Assembly (NCBI GenBank): GCA_950106755.1
Contig: OX467083.1
Span: 27,275,029 to 27,339,028, forward strand
Direction: 5' to 3'
Length of the DNA stretch: 64,000 nucleotides
DNA from: Climacium dendroides
Taxonomy: Eukaryota > Streptophyta > Bryopsida > Hypnales > Climaciaceae
In this document: piece after piece, positions 1 to 12,149 of the stretch
How positions within the stretch are numbered: the stretch's first letter is position 1
How the letters are laid out: each line of letters starts with the position of its first letter
Notes under the pieces: generated by a model
What the model was told of the DNA's origin: nothing
The model's database searches: none
The model's input: only the letters and a program-made list of their open reading frames with translations
Made by a program: the position numbers and the translations under genes

Positions 1-2
1 TT

Positions 3-577
3 GTAATGGAGCTCTATCAAGATACATGTCCAAAAACTGTAGAAAATTTTAGGTATATTTACAATATCAATTTTTGAGTCGTATCACTAAACTTAGACAG
101 TTTTGAGAAAAAAAGACTTTTAATAATTATACTACAAGGTTTAAAAATTGAAGCAATCTTTCGTTTTACAGATGTTTGTGTACCGGAGAGAAAGGAATTG
201 GCAAGAGTGGAAGAAACTTGCATTACAAAGGCTCTGCATTTCATAGAGTGATTCCAGAATTCATGTGTCAAGGTGGTGACTTCACTAAGGGAAATGGCAC
301 TGGAGGTGAATCCATTTATGGAGTCAAGTTCCCTGATGAGAACTTTGTTCGAAGGCATAGTGGACCAGGGACAGTGTCTATGGCCAATGCTGGGCCAAAC
401 ACCAATGGTTCACAATTCTTCATTACCACCGTCCCTACTCCTTGGCTAGATGGTAAGCATGTTGTACTTGGCCAAGTCATTGAGGGTTTCAATGTTGTAA
501 AAGCTATTGAAGCAATTGGTTCTAGTGATGGCAAACCAAAGAAGGCTGTTATTATTTCTAATTGTGGACAAATGTAG
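3..577 (+). CDS. Cyclophilin-type peptidyl-prolyl cis-trans isomerase, 3' part of gene
   Basis: This protein catalyses cis-trans isomerisation of X-Pro bonds and is normally a cytosolic or nuclear folding helper. Two exons are visible: 3-52, cut by the window edge, and 172-577. They are joined by a 119-bp GT-AG intron (53-171) that splits an Arg codon. The peptide begins [16 protein letters not shown], so only the first roughly 20-25 residues are missing. Active-site residues are present: [15 protein letters not shown] carries the catalytic Arg and the Phe-Met-Gln face, [11 protein letters not shown] follows, and [13 protein letters not shown] supplies Trp and His. The [13 protein letters not shown] stretch carries the short insertion typical of plant cytosolic cyclophilins. 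It ends in NCGQM with a TAG stop. No C-terminal extension, transit peptide or membrane segment is visible. The family is certain, but the exact orthologue cannot be told because the N-terminus lies outside the window. Confidence 0.93.
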
Positions 578-1797
578 CAATTTCACAATTATAAATGATT
601 AACATTTTCTTTTCATTGAAAATTTTATGTGGAGGAACATGAGAAAATTTAAGGCACGGAATTTCTCTTTTGAACACTATTGTTGTTTACAAATGTACTA
701 TCTTTGTATGAGATTTTTGAATTAATAGGCTCTATTTACAAATGGTTACATAGATTTGTAATATGGTGATGATACCATGTTTGCATATAAAAGTAACAAT
801 TAAATAAACTATACTATGGTTAAGGATTGATAGCAAAGTATTTTAGATTCCTTTTGCACATGTGAAATAGTGCAAAATTTATCACATTTTTACACATGTT
901 TTTATCACATAACAATGTGAAATAGTGGTAAGATTAGGCAATACGAAGGGGAAATTAAGAAAAGTGTAAGTAAATTCAAAGGTTCCTTTTGTTCCTTGAA
1001 AAAAAGTATGAAATGGATAAAGTATGTTTAAGCCAAAATAGAGTATTATTTTAGCTTTCACAATTGTTTTAGTTGGATTTGACTTCAACTTCCAAAAACT
1101 ACTTACCAAGTTTAGTTTTTAATTTACTTTACAATCCTAAAAATATTTAAAGTTGAGAAAGTTAATTAAATTATAAAGTTTGATATGTATTACCGTAGTT
1201 ACAACATGGTTTTGATTACTTCATCAAATATCCTAAATAATGTTAACATGATGTTTCACTAAAGTTACTAACTTGATAGTTTTCATAGAAATTTACTCTT
1301 CGTGCATTTAAAAAACAAATAGAATATATTAAGTAATTGATTTGAATGTTTAGGATATTGCTTTAAAACATCAGAAATAGTAATTTCAATATTTTGCAAA
1401 AATTATAAAAATTATAATGAAATTTCAAAATATATGGATTCACCTTCGAAAAATATTTAAGGATGTTTTCAATTAATTTATATTGGCCAAATTATAGACA
1501 AAATTAAAATTTGATCATATAATTATTGGATCAAAAACTTACGAGTTTTATAGATGCCAACTCTAGAAAAGGTTGAATGGCATTAAAGTCACTACACCTA
1601 AAACCATTCCAATAAATTTTGTAGTATTATGGATATACAATATGCAATAAAGAATAATTTTTGCACGTTGGTTGATTCTTATGTAGTCTCACATAGTTAG
1701 TTACATTAAATTTGAGTGTGCAATGAATTTAACATAAAATTTTCATAGGTAAACGCTATAGAGGGCTACAAGTGTAATCCTTGTGAGCCTAAAGTCC

Positions 1798-2812
1798 TTA
1801 ACCCCTAAAGGACCAATATGCATTTTTTGGCAACATAGAAATTTTGGGCAAGTACATGTGACTAGAGATTTGCATATTTAGGCTAAAATTTTGATAGAAG
1901 GTGGAGACGAGGAATATCTTTCATAAGCACCAAATTTCATAACATTTGGAAATACAAGTAAAAAATTATGGCCAAATATGTTACTTTTTTCAGCAACCTT
2001 ATAGTATAGGTAGATTAAAAAAAATCACTTTTTTTTATAACAAAAATTTGAAATAGGTTTTCTAGAGTTATATATACATGGAAAGCTTTGAATCATTCCA
2101 TTTTGATCAATGAAATGAAAATTATGAGTTTTTGTTTGTGAGCAATTAATCAATTATGGATTCTCTACTCTAAAATAAACTTTGTCGCCTTTTATCTTAC
2201 TCAATTTTTAATATTTTTTGAAAAAATAAAATCATAGGATGTAGATTGTTTATAACAACATTTCAACCATTGGAATTGGTATATTTCAATTCCATAATTA
2301 AATACTTAACAATTTAATATTTTGAATCATTCTCTACTACAGTCTACTTACTATTTTTTTCCTATATGTTGTACAATTCCAAATGATCTAAAATTTGTCA
2401 AGCATGTGACCAACTTGTCCAAAAAAAAAGAATCCAAAGAGTAACCACCATTTTGAACATTTTTTCATAGGAAAGTGACTTTGTGAAGTGCAGCTGCCCT
2501 ATTATTTGTAGGGCTGAAAAATGATTTCAATGAATTTTAAATGCTTATATCTTGCAATCCACACAATGGAAACTTCTAAAAATTTTACCACATGTTTTCA
2601 AGTCAGCATACTACAAGATTCAATAGCTACATGTGTCGAAAAAGATTTTCCCCAAAAATTTGATACTTATATCGAAAAAGTTTTATAGCGTTTTCGGTGA
2701 AAACATAGTGAAGCACTAGTAGAAAACGCAGAAATTCTGTTGTTTCGGTGACGTTGTTTTGGTCACCGAACAACAGATTTCTGCTGAAATTTACAGAAAT
2801 CTTAGGGGTTAA
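1798..2812. mobile_element. Degenerate TTAA-flanked (piggyBac-like) element, boundaries uncertain
   Basis: The left end reads TTAA (1798-1801) followed by CCCCTAAAGGACC. A right end reading CTTAGGGG then TTAA lies at 2802-2812, and a second candidate right end (TTTAGGGG then TTAA) lies at 3915-3926. The first 350 bp resemble the left arms of the elements at 9468 and 43831, including TTTTTTGGCAACATAG and AATTTTGGGCA. The inverted match beyond the first 8 bp is weak, so this is a decayed or composite copy and the right boundary is not settled. No transposase is visible. Confidence 0.4.
2714..2784. repeat. Orphan CACTA-type terminus with a 23-bp hairpin
   Basis: CACTAGTAGAAAACG at 2714 closely matches the ends of the CACTA element at 52597-53701 (CACTAGAAGAAAAACG and CACTACAAGAAAACG). 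It is followed at once by an imperfect inverted repeat, GCAGAAATTCTGTTGTTTCG against the complement of CGAACAACAGATTTCTGC, with about 9 nt of loop between GGTGAC and GTCACC (2728-2784). Hairpins next to the termini are common in CACTA elements. The partner terminus was not found nearby. Confidence 0.4.
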
Positions 2813-5715
2813 AGACCAATGTACCATTGGAAAATGAATGCAAATTTGGATAGCTTATTATGATTTCCATCCTCATAAGATTTTTGATTTGAAAACAAAC
2901 AAACTAAATTAGCTTTATACAAATTCAATTTTCATTTCAGTTGATGTTAGAGAGCAACATTTGTGCAACACTAAGTTCAAAATACTCAAGTTGGGCAACA
3001 AACAAAATACAAAAGCTCAAAATTAAAGCTTAAATTTTTTTCAAATATAGCCAATATATTTTTGTCTATGTGGGAAGCTTTGATTCATTTCATTTGGATT
3101 AGTGATGGAAAAACAACAATGCTAGTTTGTGAGCATGAAAATATGAGCATGTGAATCTTGAGTATATGTATAAGTAGATATTAGTGTTTGTTTTTTGTTT
3201 TTTTTTCTAATTGGAGTTTTTGTGTTCCTTGTAGCATGCCATTGCATTAAATTTAGAAGGATGTCAAAGAATTTGCTCCATTTTGTTAGAATTGGTGAAA
3301 TTTCACCTCCCAAAAAAGTGTTAGTAGATATTCTACAACCAAATGTTGAAGGTGCTTATGATAAAAAAAAAGTCTATAATAAAGATATCTATAACATAGT
3401 TACACTATAGTCATGAAAAGCTTTTATAATATAGATACCTATAACATAGTTGTATAGTCTCATGGGCTCATGCTCCTAAGCTCACATAATAGCAACCCTT
3501 GTGGAAAAGTTAGAACATCTTATTTAGCAAACAATTAAAGTACATTCTTGAATTTTTTTTAATTATAACAAATTTTTATTTCAATTTATACAATTTTTAA
3601 AAATAATAGATTTGTAGGATTTATTGGAATTGCCAAGAACAATGTTATAGTTGAAATTGACATATTTCACAAAGTTACAATCTTCTCTAGAAAGGAACAA
3701 AATCAAGTGTTTTTTCACTTTGAATGCTAATATCTTCCTATCTACTAGGTCAAAGTCTTTTGAAGTTTCTTTCACATGCTTTCATATTAGTCTAGTTGAA
3801 AATCATATGTTTGGAACTTTGGATTTGCCCATAGAGATTTATTTATTTATTTATTTTTATTTTACAATAGAAATGGGAATTTTGAAGTAGTTTTTGGAAA
3901 AGTAGTTATAGAAATTTAGGGGTTAAATTTAAAGAGATTTTAAAAATTCAATCCCTACACAAAGGAGAAATATCCACTTTAAATAAACGGACCCATTCAT
4001 TACCACAAATGGACATAAGCTCTAAATTTTTATCTAATGATTGCATAAAGACTCATACTATTTGTTGCATTTTTATCTAGTATTCAAGATTATTTTTAAG
4101 GATACTTTAAAATTTGATTAAAATATATTATTTTAAATACAAAAGATTATAGAAAAATTTTATACCTTTAAAAATTTATAATTTAAGAAGATCAAATATA
4201 AAATTATTATCTAAATAGAAGAACTAAAAAATGAAAAAAAAAACTTGTGTAAATAGGTATTTTGACATTTTAATTTGTAGCATATTGAAAATAATTTAAA
4301 ATATAAAATCAAACTTGGCCATTATTTTGTGACAACTCTATATGCAAAAATGCATGGTAAAGGGAGCTTTTAGACTTCTATACATCATTGTTTTTTTTAT
4401 TAAACTATCTTTTTTTTTTTGAGATACCAACCTATGAGGAAATGTTTTTTTAATTTTAGCTTTAGTTTCTTTGTAATGAATATTCAATAGTACTTCCAAC
4501 CCCTAAGCCTACACTTGTCATATTTTCAAAAATCAACATTCTATGCCAAATTAATTTTAAAGAAATAAAGTATTGAAATTGTCAAATTTCTACAAAATGC
4601 CTAGGGTTTTATTTCTATTTTTAGGATGAATATTCATTCTATCCAAAGCGTATTACCTGACATTCCATTCATACCTATGGAAATGCCCTACCACTCTCGT
4701 AAAGATAAATTTTTGCAATGCCACAAAAAAATGAAAATTAAAAATCCTAGTGGATAATTTAATTTTCTCTTCTATTTTAGAATAAAGCTATTTAGACATC
4801 ACTTAACCAAAATAGTGGTGTGTAGAACATTGTGAATTAATGAAAATAGAGACAAAAATGATTGAATTTTAAAATTGGAAGACAAATAACAAACAAAATT
4901 CCTAAAAATATTATGATTATTATAAATAAATGAGATAACTAAAGAGGTTAAGGAAAAACACCCTAATTGAACCATGTGACTATTTGTGCCATTATGTAGC
5001 CACTATTTATCAACAATGTACATTTTGAAAGTACTTTCAAATGTACACCACGGATAAGTGGTAGAGGGTCTATGAAGCAACCATTTGAGAATTGATTGCA
5101 TTTTCGGAGAACTATTTTTCTATAAATCTCCCTTTAATAATAAATGCAATTAGAATCTAATCCATGTTGTTTCATAATTTTGGACCCTGGGTGGAAATAT
5201 TTGCTCCCTCTTTCTTTAAAGAATATTGATGTTTCCAAAAAAACAATATTGATATTTCCTTTGGAAACAAGAAAGAAACACCCATATTATTTTGATAGAG
5301 AGGGAGTGAAAATTGGAAGTTGAAATGACACAAGCTCTCAAAGCATTATGTTCACCACTACAACATTCAAAACTCCAATATGTACCTCCGTGATTATTTA
5401 TGGAAACTGAAAGATATTCCCTGATGGAGCTATGAAACTTCCTGGAAAGCTCCTGCAACTCTTTAATAATAATCGGAGAGTATTCTCCAGGTACTGTACT
5501 GCAGAACCTCTCTAACGCGGAAGGTCACTTACCACTTTACCAGTACGAAATAGTGTGCAGACTCCACCATGAGTGTCGCATTGGTGACAGAAGTCGGCAC
5601 TTCGCCAACGAAGTAATAGCTAGCATGCCGACAAATTCCCTATTTTCCGCGAAGGAGAATCGGCGAAGGCGCTGGCCCGCTGATCGAAAACCTGTGAACT
5701 GTCGGACAAGAGCAG

Positions 5716-5722
5716 TATATAT
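5716..5722 (+). promoter_or_regulatory. Probable TATA box of the 6006-6383 gene
   Basis: TATATAT lies 284 bp upstream of the ATG at 6006, at the edge of a stretch of markedly higher GC than the preceding 5 kb. Transcription from about 5745-5750 would give a 5' UTR of roughly 260 nt. The position is plausible but unproven. Confidence 0.4.
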
Positions 5723-6005
5723 CACCTGGTGCTTGCTCATGGAACTCATCCCAGTCTCCATCGAGCTTCAGCCATAGCCAGACCGAAATTATATGCGAAG
5801 CCCAGTCGATCGATATATGTTTCTATTCTCACGCACAATTGGTTTCGAATTCCCTGTGTGATCGATCCTCCTCCTTCTCGACTCCTCATTAGCAACTTAC
5901 GGTGTGGCAATTTCCCTCTTTCCAAGGATCATTCTAGCTAGTACTAGCAGGGTACCTTGTGGTCCAATTCTGCTTTGTCAATTTGTTCTGAGAGCTACAG
6001 TGAGG

Positions 6006-6383
6006 ATGGCTGAGAGTAGCACGTCGACGTTGTTCGTGAACCAGACGGGAAACGTGGTGAATATGAAAGTGGGCAATAACCGCTCGTCGGCCCCCATAGC
6101 CAGCATTGCGGGAGGCGGCCAGTTCCGAATGCCGGTGAACATGAACGACACTTACCGTGAGTTTCTGGTGGGTGTGGGCAGCGACGCCGGGAAGACGGTG
6201 ATTGTCACCTCCGACGACTGCTGCGACTACCAGTGCATCACCATCAAGGAAATCGCCGACGGCACCATCGACCTCCTCCGCGAACCTCGCCACCAGCAGC
6301 AGACATACGGTACCGCGAAACTGGATCAAATGACTTCCCCTGCCGCGAAGAAACCGTGGTTCGCCTGGAAGATGTGTGTTTAG
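6006..6383 (+). CDS. Small plant protein of unknown function (125 residues)
   Basis: I cannot assign a function. The single-exon ORF starts at an ATG in good context (GTGAGGATGG). The longer in-frame extension back to 5904 gives an unstructured N-terminus and is probably UTR. The GC-rich coding sequence is flanked by a plausible TATA box at 5716 and an AATAAATAAA polyadenylation-like signal at 6637. The protein opens with LFVNQTGNVVNMKVGNN, has a central FRMPVNMNDTYREFLVGVG stretch, then VTSDDCCDYQCITIKEI, and ends with a basic tail containing KKPWFAWKMCV. Hydrophobic and polar residues alternate like a small beta-sheet fold, with three clustered cysteines. No signal peptide or membrane helix is seen. 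It reads like a small uncharacterised plant domain family, but the family name is not certain. Confidence 0.65.
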   Translation: MAESSTSTLFVNQTGNVVNMKVGNNRSSAPIASIAGGGQFRMPVNMNDTYREFLVGVGSDAGKTVIVTSDDCCDYQCITIKEIADGTIDLLREPRHQQQTYGTAKLDQMTSPAAKKPWFAWKMCV

Positions 6384-6636
6384 GCTGCCAAGCTAGCTAG
6401 CGGGGAATCTGGGATCGCTAGCCCGGATCAATTGGGATCATACATTTCCACTCGAAGTTTTGTGACCGCTGTGAGCCTGTGACCTTAGTTATATACATAT
6501 AGCCAGGCATCATGCATATGTAACTTACAGCATGCCGTTCCGCAGTTTGGGTAGTGGACAGTGGCGGAGGACTTGGATTCTTTGCCACATGCATGCACTT
6601 ATCAGTAATGTATTTCTCGTTAGAATCTCTTACTTT

Positions 6637-6646
6637 AATAAATAAA
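6637..6646 (+). terminator. Polyadenylation-like signal after the 6006-6383 gene
   Basis: AATAAATAAA lies 254 bp after the TAG stop at 6381-6383. It is a plausible near-upstream element for cleavage around 6660. Confidence 0.4.
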
Positions 6647-6779
6647 AATTCAGGACAATCCGACAAAGTTCAGTGTTCAGTATTCTCTCTGTGGTTTCCG
6701 TGCGATTTTAGCTAATTCAATTTTGTAGATCGATTAATTGATTGAGGGATGATTTTTACTATTCTCTCACTGCCCGGAA

Positions 6780-7007
6780 GGGTAAATTGAGCAGAATGAC
6801 ATTACTGACATGCATGGCTCTGAAGCAGCTCCACGTTTAGTAATTAGTAGAAACAAAAATTTCGCTAAAATGACATTCCACAAACTTGGCACTTTTACGT
6901 TTAGATCGTGTGTTCTGAAATCTATACAGGAGATTTTAGAGCTAAAGATGGAAATGAATGGAAAAATGGCGTATGGAATTAATGCCGCCATTTTAACGAA
7001 ATTTCCC
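6780..7007. repeat. Degenerate hairpin MITE, related to 8646-8804
   Basis: The right end GCCATTTTAACGAAATTTCCC resembles the right end of the 8646-8804 palindrome (GCCATTTTGACGAAATTCCCC). The left end GGGTAAATTGAGCAGAATGAC is its imperfect inverted partner. A central TCTGAAATCTATACAG parallels the centre of the other copy. No clear target duplication is visible. Confidence 0.4.
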
Positions 7008-8645
7008 ATGAAGACGATCCCTAGAGTGTAATGAGAGCAGTGCGTGGCAAATCTTCTTTTAGCGTTCACTTGGATTACAGCATGCTGATATTATAACTAC
7101 AGTCTTTATAGAACTCAGACATCTTCAATCCTCATTTCTTTAGAAGTACTTGTGACTTCAGAAACTTCCAAGGACCTCTTTACATAAACATTAACGTCCA
7201 GCATGTACAGTAAAATTGTCGAATCAGGTTACCATCAGGGTCTCAGGAGCTCTTCGACATAGCACGGAAATAGCTGCGAAACAGAAGAAAAGCAACTGTG
7301 CTATCGATGGGTATAGTACCGAGCAGTCAAATATTAAACAAACAGATTAATACTTCATTCCACAAGCGTTACACAACTCAATATCTATTACGGAGTATAA
7401 CATTTTTGAACAGGTCAAAACAGTCGTTCTTAGATTGAGTCAGTAAAAGGTGACACATCAACGTCCACCTACGGAATGTCCGTCCATGAAGTTCCATGTC
7501 AGCTATGGCATAGTAACATTTTGACTAGTCCAGTATGACCAGTCCCCAATGATTGAAATTTCCCAAACTTTGCACTGGTCATTTGTATCCTAAATGACTG
7601 AAAAGGTTACTAGAATCACCCCATACAGCAAAGTTGGTAGCAATGTTTGAATGTCGTACACAAAAAAGTGATTCCACAATTGACATTCAACATTGCTTCT
7701 TGAACAGCAATCTTGAACATGTTTGCTAAAAATTTTTTGCTTGTTTACTAAAGTGCGGTCCAAAATTATCTTTTATGTCGAAAAAACGTACGTTGCTAAT
7801 GCTTCTTTCAAAACGTTGCTATACCTACCAATCTCCAGTGGTAAGGCAATCATAAACGCATTTATTGATAGCCATTTTTGTCCAAAAGCCTAGGTCTCCA
7901 TTGTCTCCCTTTGACCAGATTGATTCTACCTGAAAAGAGATTCCATGCGATGATTGATCCGCAGTTTGGACTCGCTAAGAAGACTCCAGAAACACTGAGC
8001 TTGGCGTGTTTGGAGATGAATTTAAAGAGTCCGCTCAAATGTTTGAACTTGACAAGTCGAAGGTGGGGCACTCCGTAAAGAAGAGGAGCGCCGAAAGCCA
8101 TGGTGGGGTTGCTCTTACTACTCAATATACGGGCATTTGAAGAGCATGCAATCCACAACATGTTCAGGTATTCTCTCTAATGGCATTTAAAGTGTCATCC
8201 AGATTACTAAGCACTCTGAGCTACCAATTCCTTTGCACAGAACTGTTCAAGCGGGTAATCTCATGGTGTTACAAAAAAACGTAAGATTCTAGGTTAGATG
8301 GACTCATAAAAGGGATTCATAGGATACGTAATTCTGAATCAGTGTAAATTGGAATAACTCCAGTAAATCAGTGTTATTAGAGTAACTCCAGTACTTAGTG
8401 AAAGCGTAACTCATATGAGGAGATCAATTTTTAGGCCTATTCAGAGCCCGCTCACATACCATATCACGAACCGGGAAATTGTAACACTCGGCATTCCCCC
8501 AAATGCTGGCTGACTTTACCTGAAGAATGAAGAATCACAAGTTGTACAAAAATTATCAGTCAAGGCCTATACTACTGTACGTTATCCAAAGGTTTTCAGC
8601 AGGCTTTCCGATGTTCGCAAACGGTCGATCTCAAACTACCAAATA

Positions 8646-8804
8646 GGGGAATTTCATTAAAATGGCAATATTCCATGTGCCATTCCCACAGTTCAGACCG
8701 GACAGGGCGGTCTGAAATCTATTAGTGTACTAGATTTCAAACCGCCCGGTCTGACTGTGGGATGTCAAAGTCATAGAATATTCGCCATTTTGACGAAATT
8801 CCCC
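8646..8804. repeat. 159-bp palindromic MITE-like element
   Basis: Nearly the whole interval folds on itself. The left arm GGGGAATTTCATTAAAATGG pairs with the right arm CATTTTGACGAAATTCCCC, and the inner arms GACAGGGCGGTCTGAAATCT and AGATTTCAAACCGCCCGGTC pair around ATTAGTGTACT. Superfamily is not assigned because the flanks give no convincing duplication longer than AT. Confidence 0.6.
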
Positions 8805-9467
8805 ATCTATTTAGTCGATGTGATCACCGTATATCCCCTGTCTGTTAATTACATGTGCAGATTCGCACGAATTGTCAAAACCCAGTGCTCAATTCAGAGC
8901 AAAGAAGATCGCTGAAGCTCGTAGACTTCATCCAAAATTCTCACTTGATTTCTAATCCGACCACAAACTTCCATACAGCAAGGCATTACTACGCCGTGTC
9001 ATCATCCAACGACGCCAAAAAAATTTATTCTACAAAATTGTTTTATTCCACAAATGTCTGAACATCACACAACTCAGGATCAATTAAACCTGACCGAAAG
9101 AATGGGTCCTCGAACTCTGCAGATTAGCCCATGCCTTCAATGATAGACTTCCTAATATGCAGTGAATTAAGCTTCGCTTCTACTAGAAAATAAAATCCAG
9201 CTACAGTCTGTAGTTTTGCGTCGTGGTCGTCTCGCATAAGAATGCCCGGGGCTACACAATACTTCACACAAAGTATAATATACCATATCATATAATATAA
9301 TTATACATGTGAGTGAAGTGAGCGGGTTGAGCTACGGAGTCATTCCTTCACAACACATACAAGTCTTATTGCTCGGCTATGCCAGTCTTGCTTCCAGCGA
9401 GTTTATGATGGTTTTAGGCTTGTACCTCCTAGAGGATCAAGCTTCAATAACTATATCTATACCTTAA

Positions 9468-10077
9468 CCCCTAACAGGTAAAAAAAACTGTGTTTTTTTG
9501 GCAACATAGCAATTTTGGGCAGCTCACTATGCACGGAATTTATATTTTCTTTTGCTAAAATTTTCACACAACATGTACCCAAGGAGTAGCTTCAAGGCCC
9601 AACAATGTAACTTTCAATTACATCATTAAAATGCTATTGCATGATATGTCATTTTCATTGCTTTGTAGGTAGCCCAAGCAGCTCTAAAAGCTTTTTAAAA
9701 ATCACTTTCTATACTCTATACTACCCGCAAACTAAAACTCCTCATAACTTCCATTTCATTAATCAAAATGGAATGATTCAAAGCTTCCCACTTATATATA
9801 ATTCTAAAGAATCAATTTCAAGTTTTTATTTTCTTAAAAAGTGATTTTTAAAAAGTTTTTTGAGCTGCCCGAGATGCCCGCCGAGCAAAGAAAATGACAT
9901 GTTGTATAATAATTTTTTAACCATATAGTCAAAAGTTATGAAAATTGTCAAGCCTTGAAGCTACTCCTCAAGAAAATGTTGTATAAAAAATTCAACAAAA
10001 AAGAATAAAAATTTCATTTGTAGTAAGTTGCCAAAAAATGCTATGTTGCCAAAAATTGTAGTTTAGTGTTTTAGGGG
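9468..10077. mobile_element. TTAA-flanked foldback element, 610 bp (piggyBac-like MITE)
   Basis: TTAA at 9464-9467 and 10078-10081 flank termini CCCCTAACAGG and TTTTAGGGG. The inverted similarity continues far inside: TTTTTTTGGCAACATAGCAA near the left end mirrors CTATGTTGCCAAAAA near the right. Matching blocks then run to the centre (TATGTCATTTTCATTGCTTTG against CAAAGAAAATGACATGTTG). The element is thus a near-complete palindrome with arms of about 300 bp. No coding capacity is seen. A TTAA target with CCC-type ends is the established hallmark of piggyBac; the assignment is inference without a transposase. Confidence 0.75.
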
Positions 10078-10584
10078 TTAAATGAGTTTGTTTGTTTTGT
10101 TCGTTACAATGAGATCTTTTGGATTGTGCATCCCTTGGTTATATTAGAAAGTCCTCTACAAGGAAGGGTTCCTAGACTTTGTTTTAAGGCATTTTAACTC
10201 ATACAAGGAATGATATTGAAGTTTGAAGTTTTTATGATTATAAAAAATGAAAAATAGATTATTTTTATTTTTATTATATTATGTTGTGGCAACGGCACAA
10301 GGCACACTAGTTTATACTATTTTTAATTATATTTTTTCATTTTTGTTTTCATAGTTTAATATAATAAGTAAGATTTGGCAAATTGTGACCCTAGCTTGGA
10401 TGGAGTTGACAAAAGGTAGTAAAAAATAACCACTAGATCCAACCTAGTCAATAACTAAATTGCATCATTATAGAACTCTAATAATCATTTTACATTCCTA
10501 GAGAGGGTTTTTGAAGCATTAAACAATAATCAACACTAGTGAATAATCCCCATTGTGAGAACTGAACAATGTGAAGAACATTAA

Positions 10585-12149
10585 CCCCTAAATGTCAATG
10601 CTTTTTAAAGTGTATTTTTCCTATAAAAAAAGAACATGGGCTTATAGTTATCTTCAACAAGGCTAATTGTTTTTTTTTTCAAAACCTAACTATATAAATG
10701 TTTGAAGAGCTTGCTTATTAGTAAGTGTTCTAATTTTGAGTGTGAAATTGCATTGGAGTTGTAAGATTATAACAAGAAAAATGTAATATCTTATTTTTAG
10801 TATGTTGTCTTTTCCCACAATGTTTGAAAAACTTGCATATAAGAGTTTTGGAGGAGTAGAGGTGACATGAACAATTAAAAGTTGTGTTAGCACACTAAAA
10901 TGCACTTCCAAAAACCTTAGTTCAAATGAAGAGCTATCAAATTCATTATGCAATCTACTTTGCAATTGTTGAAATGCAATTTTATTTTATAAGTAGAAAT
11001 TGCAAATAACTCCAAATCAACACTTGCATGTTTAAATTTTCAATGGTGAAAATCATGAAAATACTTTATTCTTTCCATTGGAACCATTTTCAAAGCAAAT
11101 GAATGCATACAATTGTTTAGACCTCTGTAATCAAGTAAAATTGGCAAACTTTTCTCAAAGTCGAGAAATGAAATAAAATTGGTAAGCTTTACTTTTCACT
11201 AATGGTACATATATGCATTTGAGGACCTCTCAAAAATGAAATATTTTTCTTTTTCAATGAAAAATGAAAGCTTCCAATGGTTAACCTTCAAAACTACTCA
11301 TAAATTTTTTTTAAACAATCAAAGAAATTTAACAACCCACACCAAAATGAACCTAAAATATCAAATCGATCATCTTTGTTGGTTGGGCATTTAGGGGTTA
11401 ATTCCTAACTTCTTGAGTGACTATATATGGTCACTCCAAAATTCTAGCTTGTTTGTAGGGAACAATTTTTTTTCCACCATTCTAGAAATTTTTATGGATA
11501 ATATTTAAAATTAACTATTTCTCTAAAAGAAGTATATATTTGATTCTTGAGAGGTCCTCAACATATATATATATATCATTAGTAGAAGAGTAAAGTTTCT
11601 CAATTTCACTTGATTTGAGATCCAAAAAATTGTAGTTATCTTTTTGCTTTGAAAACAATCCCAATAGAAAGAGCAAAGTGCTTTTATAATTTTTATCATT
11701 GAAAATTTAAATAGGCAAGTGTTGATTTGCAATTATTTGCAATTTCTAATCATAAAAAATATTGCATTTCAACAATTACAAAGTAGATTGTGTAATGAAT
11801 TTGATAACTCTTCATTTGAACTTCAAGATTTTAAAAGTACTTTTTGGTTATATAGGTCACTTCCAATCCCAAAAATTTTTAATATTGTATGCAAATTTTT
11901 CAAACATTGTAGGGAGGGACAACATACTCAAAATAATATAGATACATTTCTCTTGTTATAATTCATAACTCCTATGCAATTTCACACTCAAAACTAATAT
12001 GCACACTAATAAGAAGCTTGTTAAACATCTATACATCAAGATTTTGAATTTTTTTTTTTAAAATTTAAAATCATTTCATTGGGGATAACTATTAGCCCAT
12101 GCTCGTTTTTCATAGGAAAAAGACACTTGAAAGGCTTACGCATTAGGGG
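10585..12149. mobile_element. TTAA-flanked long foldback element, 1565 bp
   Basis: TTAA at 10581-10584 and 12150-12153 flank CCCCTAAATG and CATTAGGGG. The arms are inverted copies over hundreds of bp. One example is TTTTTCCTATAAAAAAAGAA with CATGGGCTTATAGTTATC at the left, against the complement of GATAACTATTAGCCCATG near the right. Another is ATTTTGAGTGTGAAATTGCA against TGCAATTTCACACTCAAAAC. Near the centre, at 11391-11401, is a third TTTAGGGG-TTAA terminus. Its inverted match to the left end (CCCCTAAATGTCAA and CCCCTAAATGCCCAA) is better than that of the outer right end, so the unit may be composite. No ORF of note. Confidence 0.7.

Larger units (their letters stand above)
578..5715. other. 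AT-rich intergenic DNA with repeat fragments
   Basis: About 5.1 kb without a supportable gene. The first 150-200 bp are probably the cyclophilin 3' UTR. ORFs here are short, low-complexity and without recognisable motifs. Repeat traces include a TTAA-CCCCTAAA terminus at 1798-1809 and matching AGGGG-TTAA termini at 2805-2812 and 3919-3926. A CACTA-type terminus with a hairpin begins at 2714. Blocks at about 1830-2150 and 2950-3140 share wording (for example GGAAGCTTTGA) with the foldback elements at 9468 and 43831. Confidence 0.6.

Noticed and set aside
4495..4510. CCAACCCCTAAGCC as another TTAA element end
   Set aside because: The flank is CCAA, not TTAA, and no inverted partner was found.
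5934..6329. Minus-strand 131-codon ORF opposite the 6006-6383 gene
   Set aside because: It is the antisense shadow of the GC-rich coding sequence, and the promoter and poly(A) signals favour the plus strand.
7862..8161. Minus-strand 99-codon ORF with protein-like composition
   Set aside because: No recognisable motif, splice context or promoter. It could be a relic of an old gene or element but cannot be supported.
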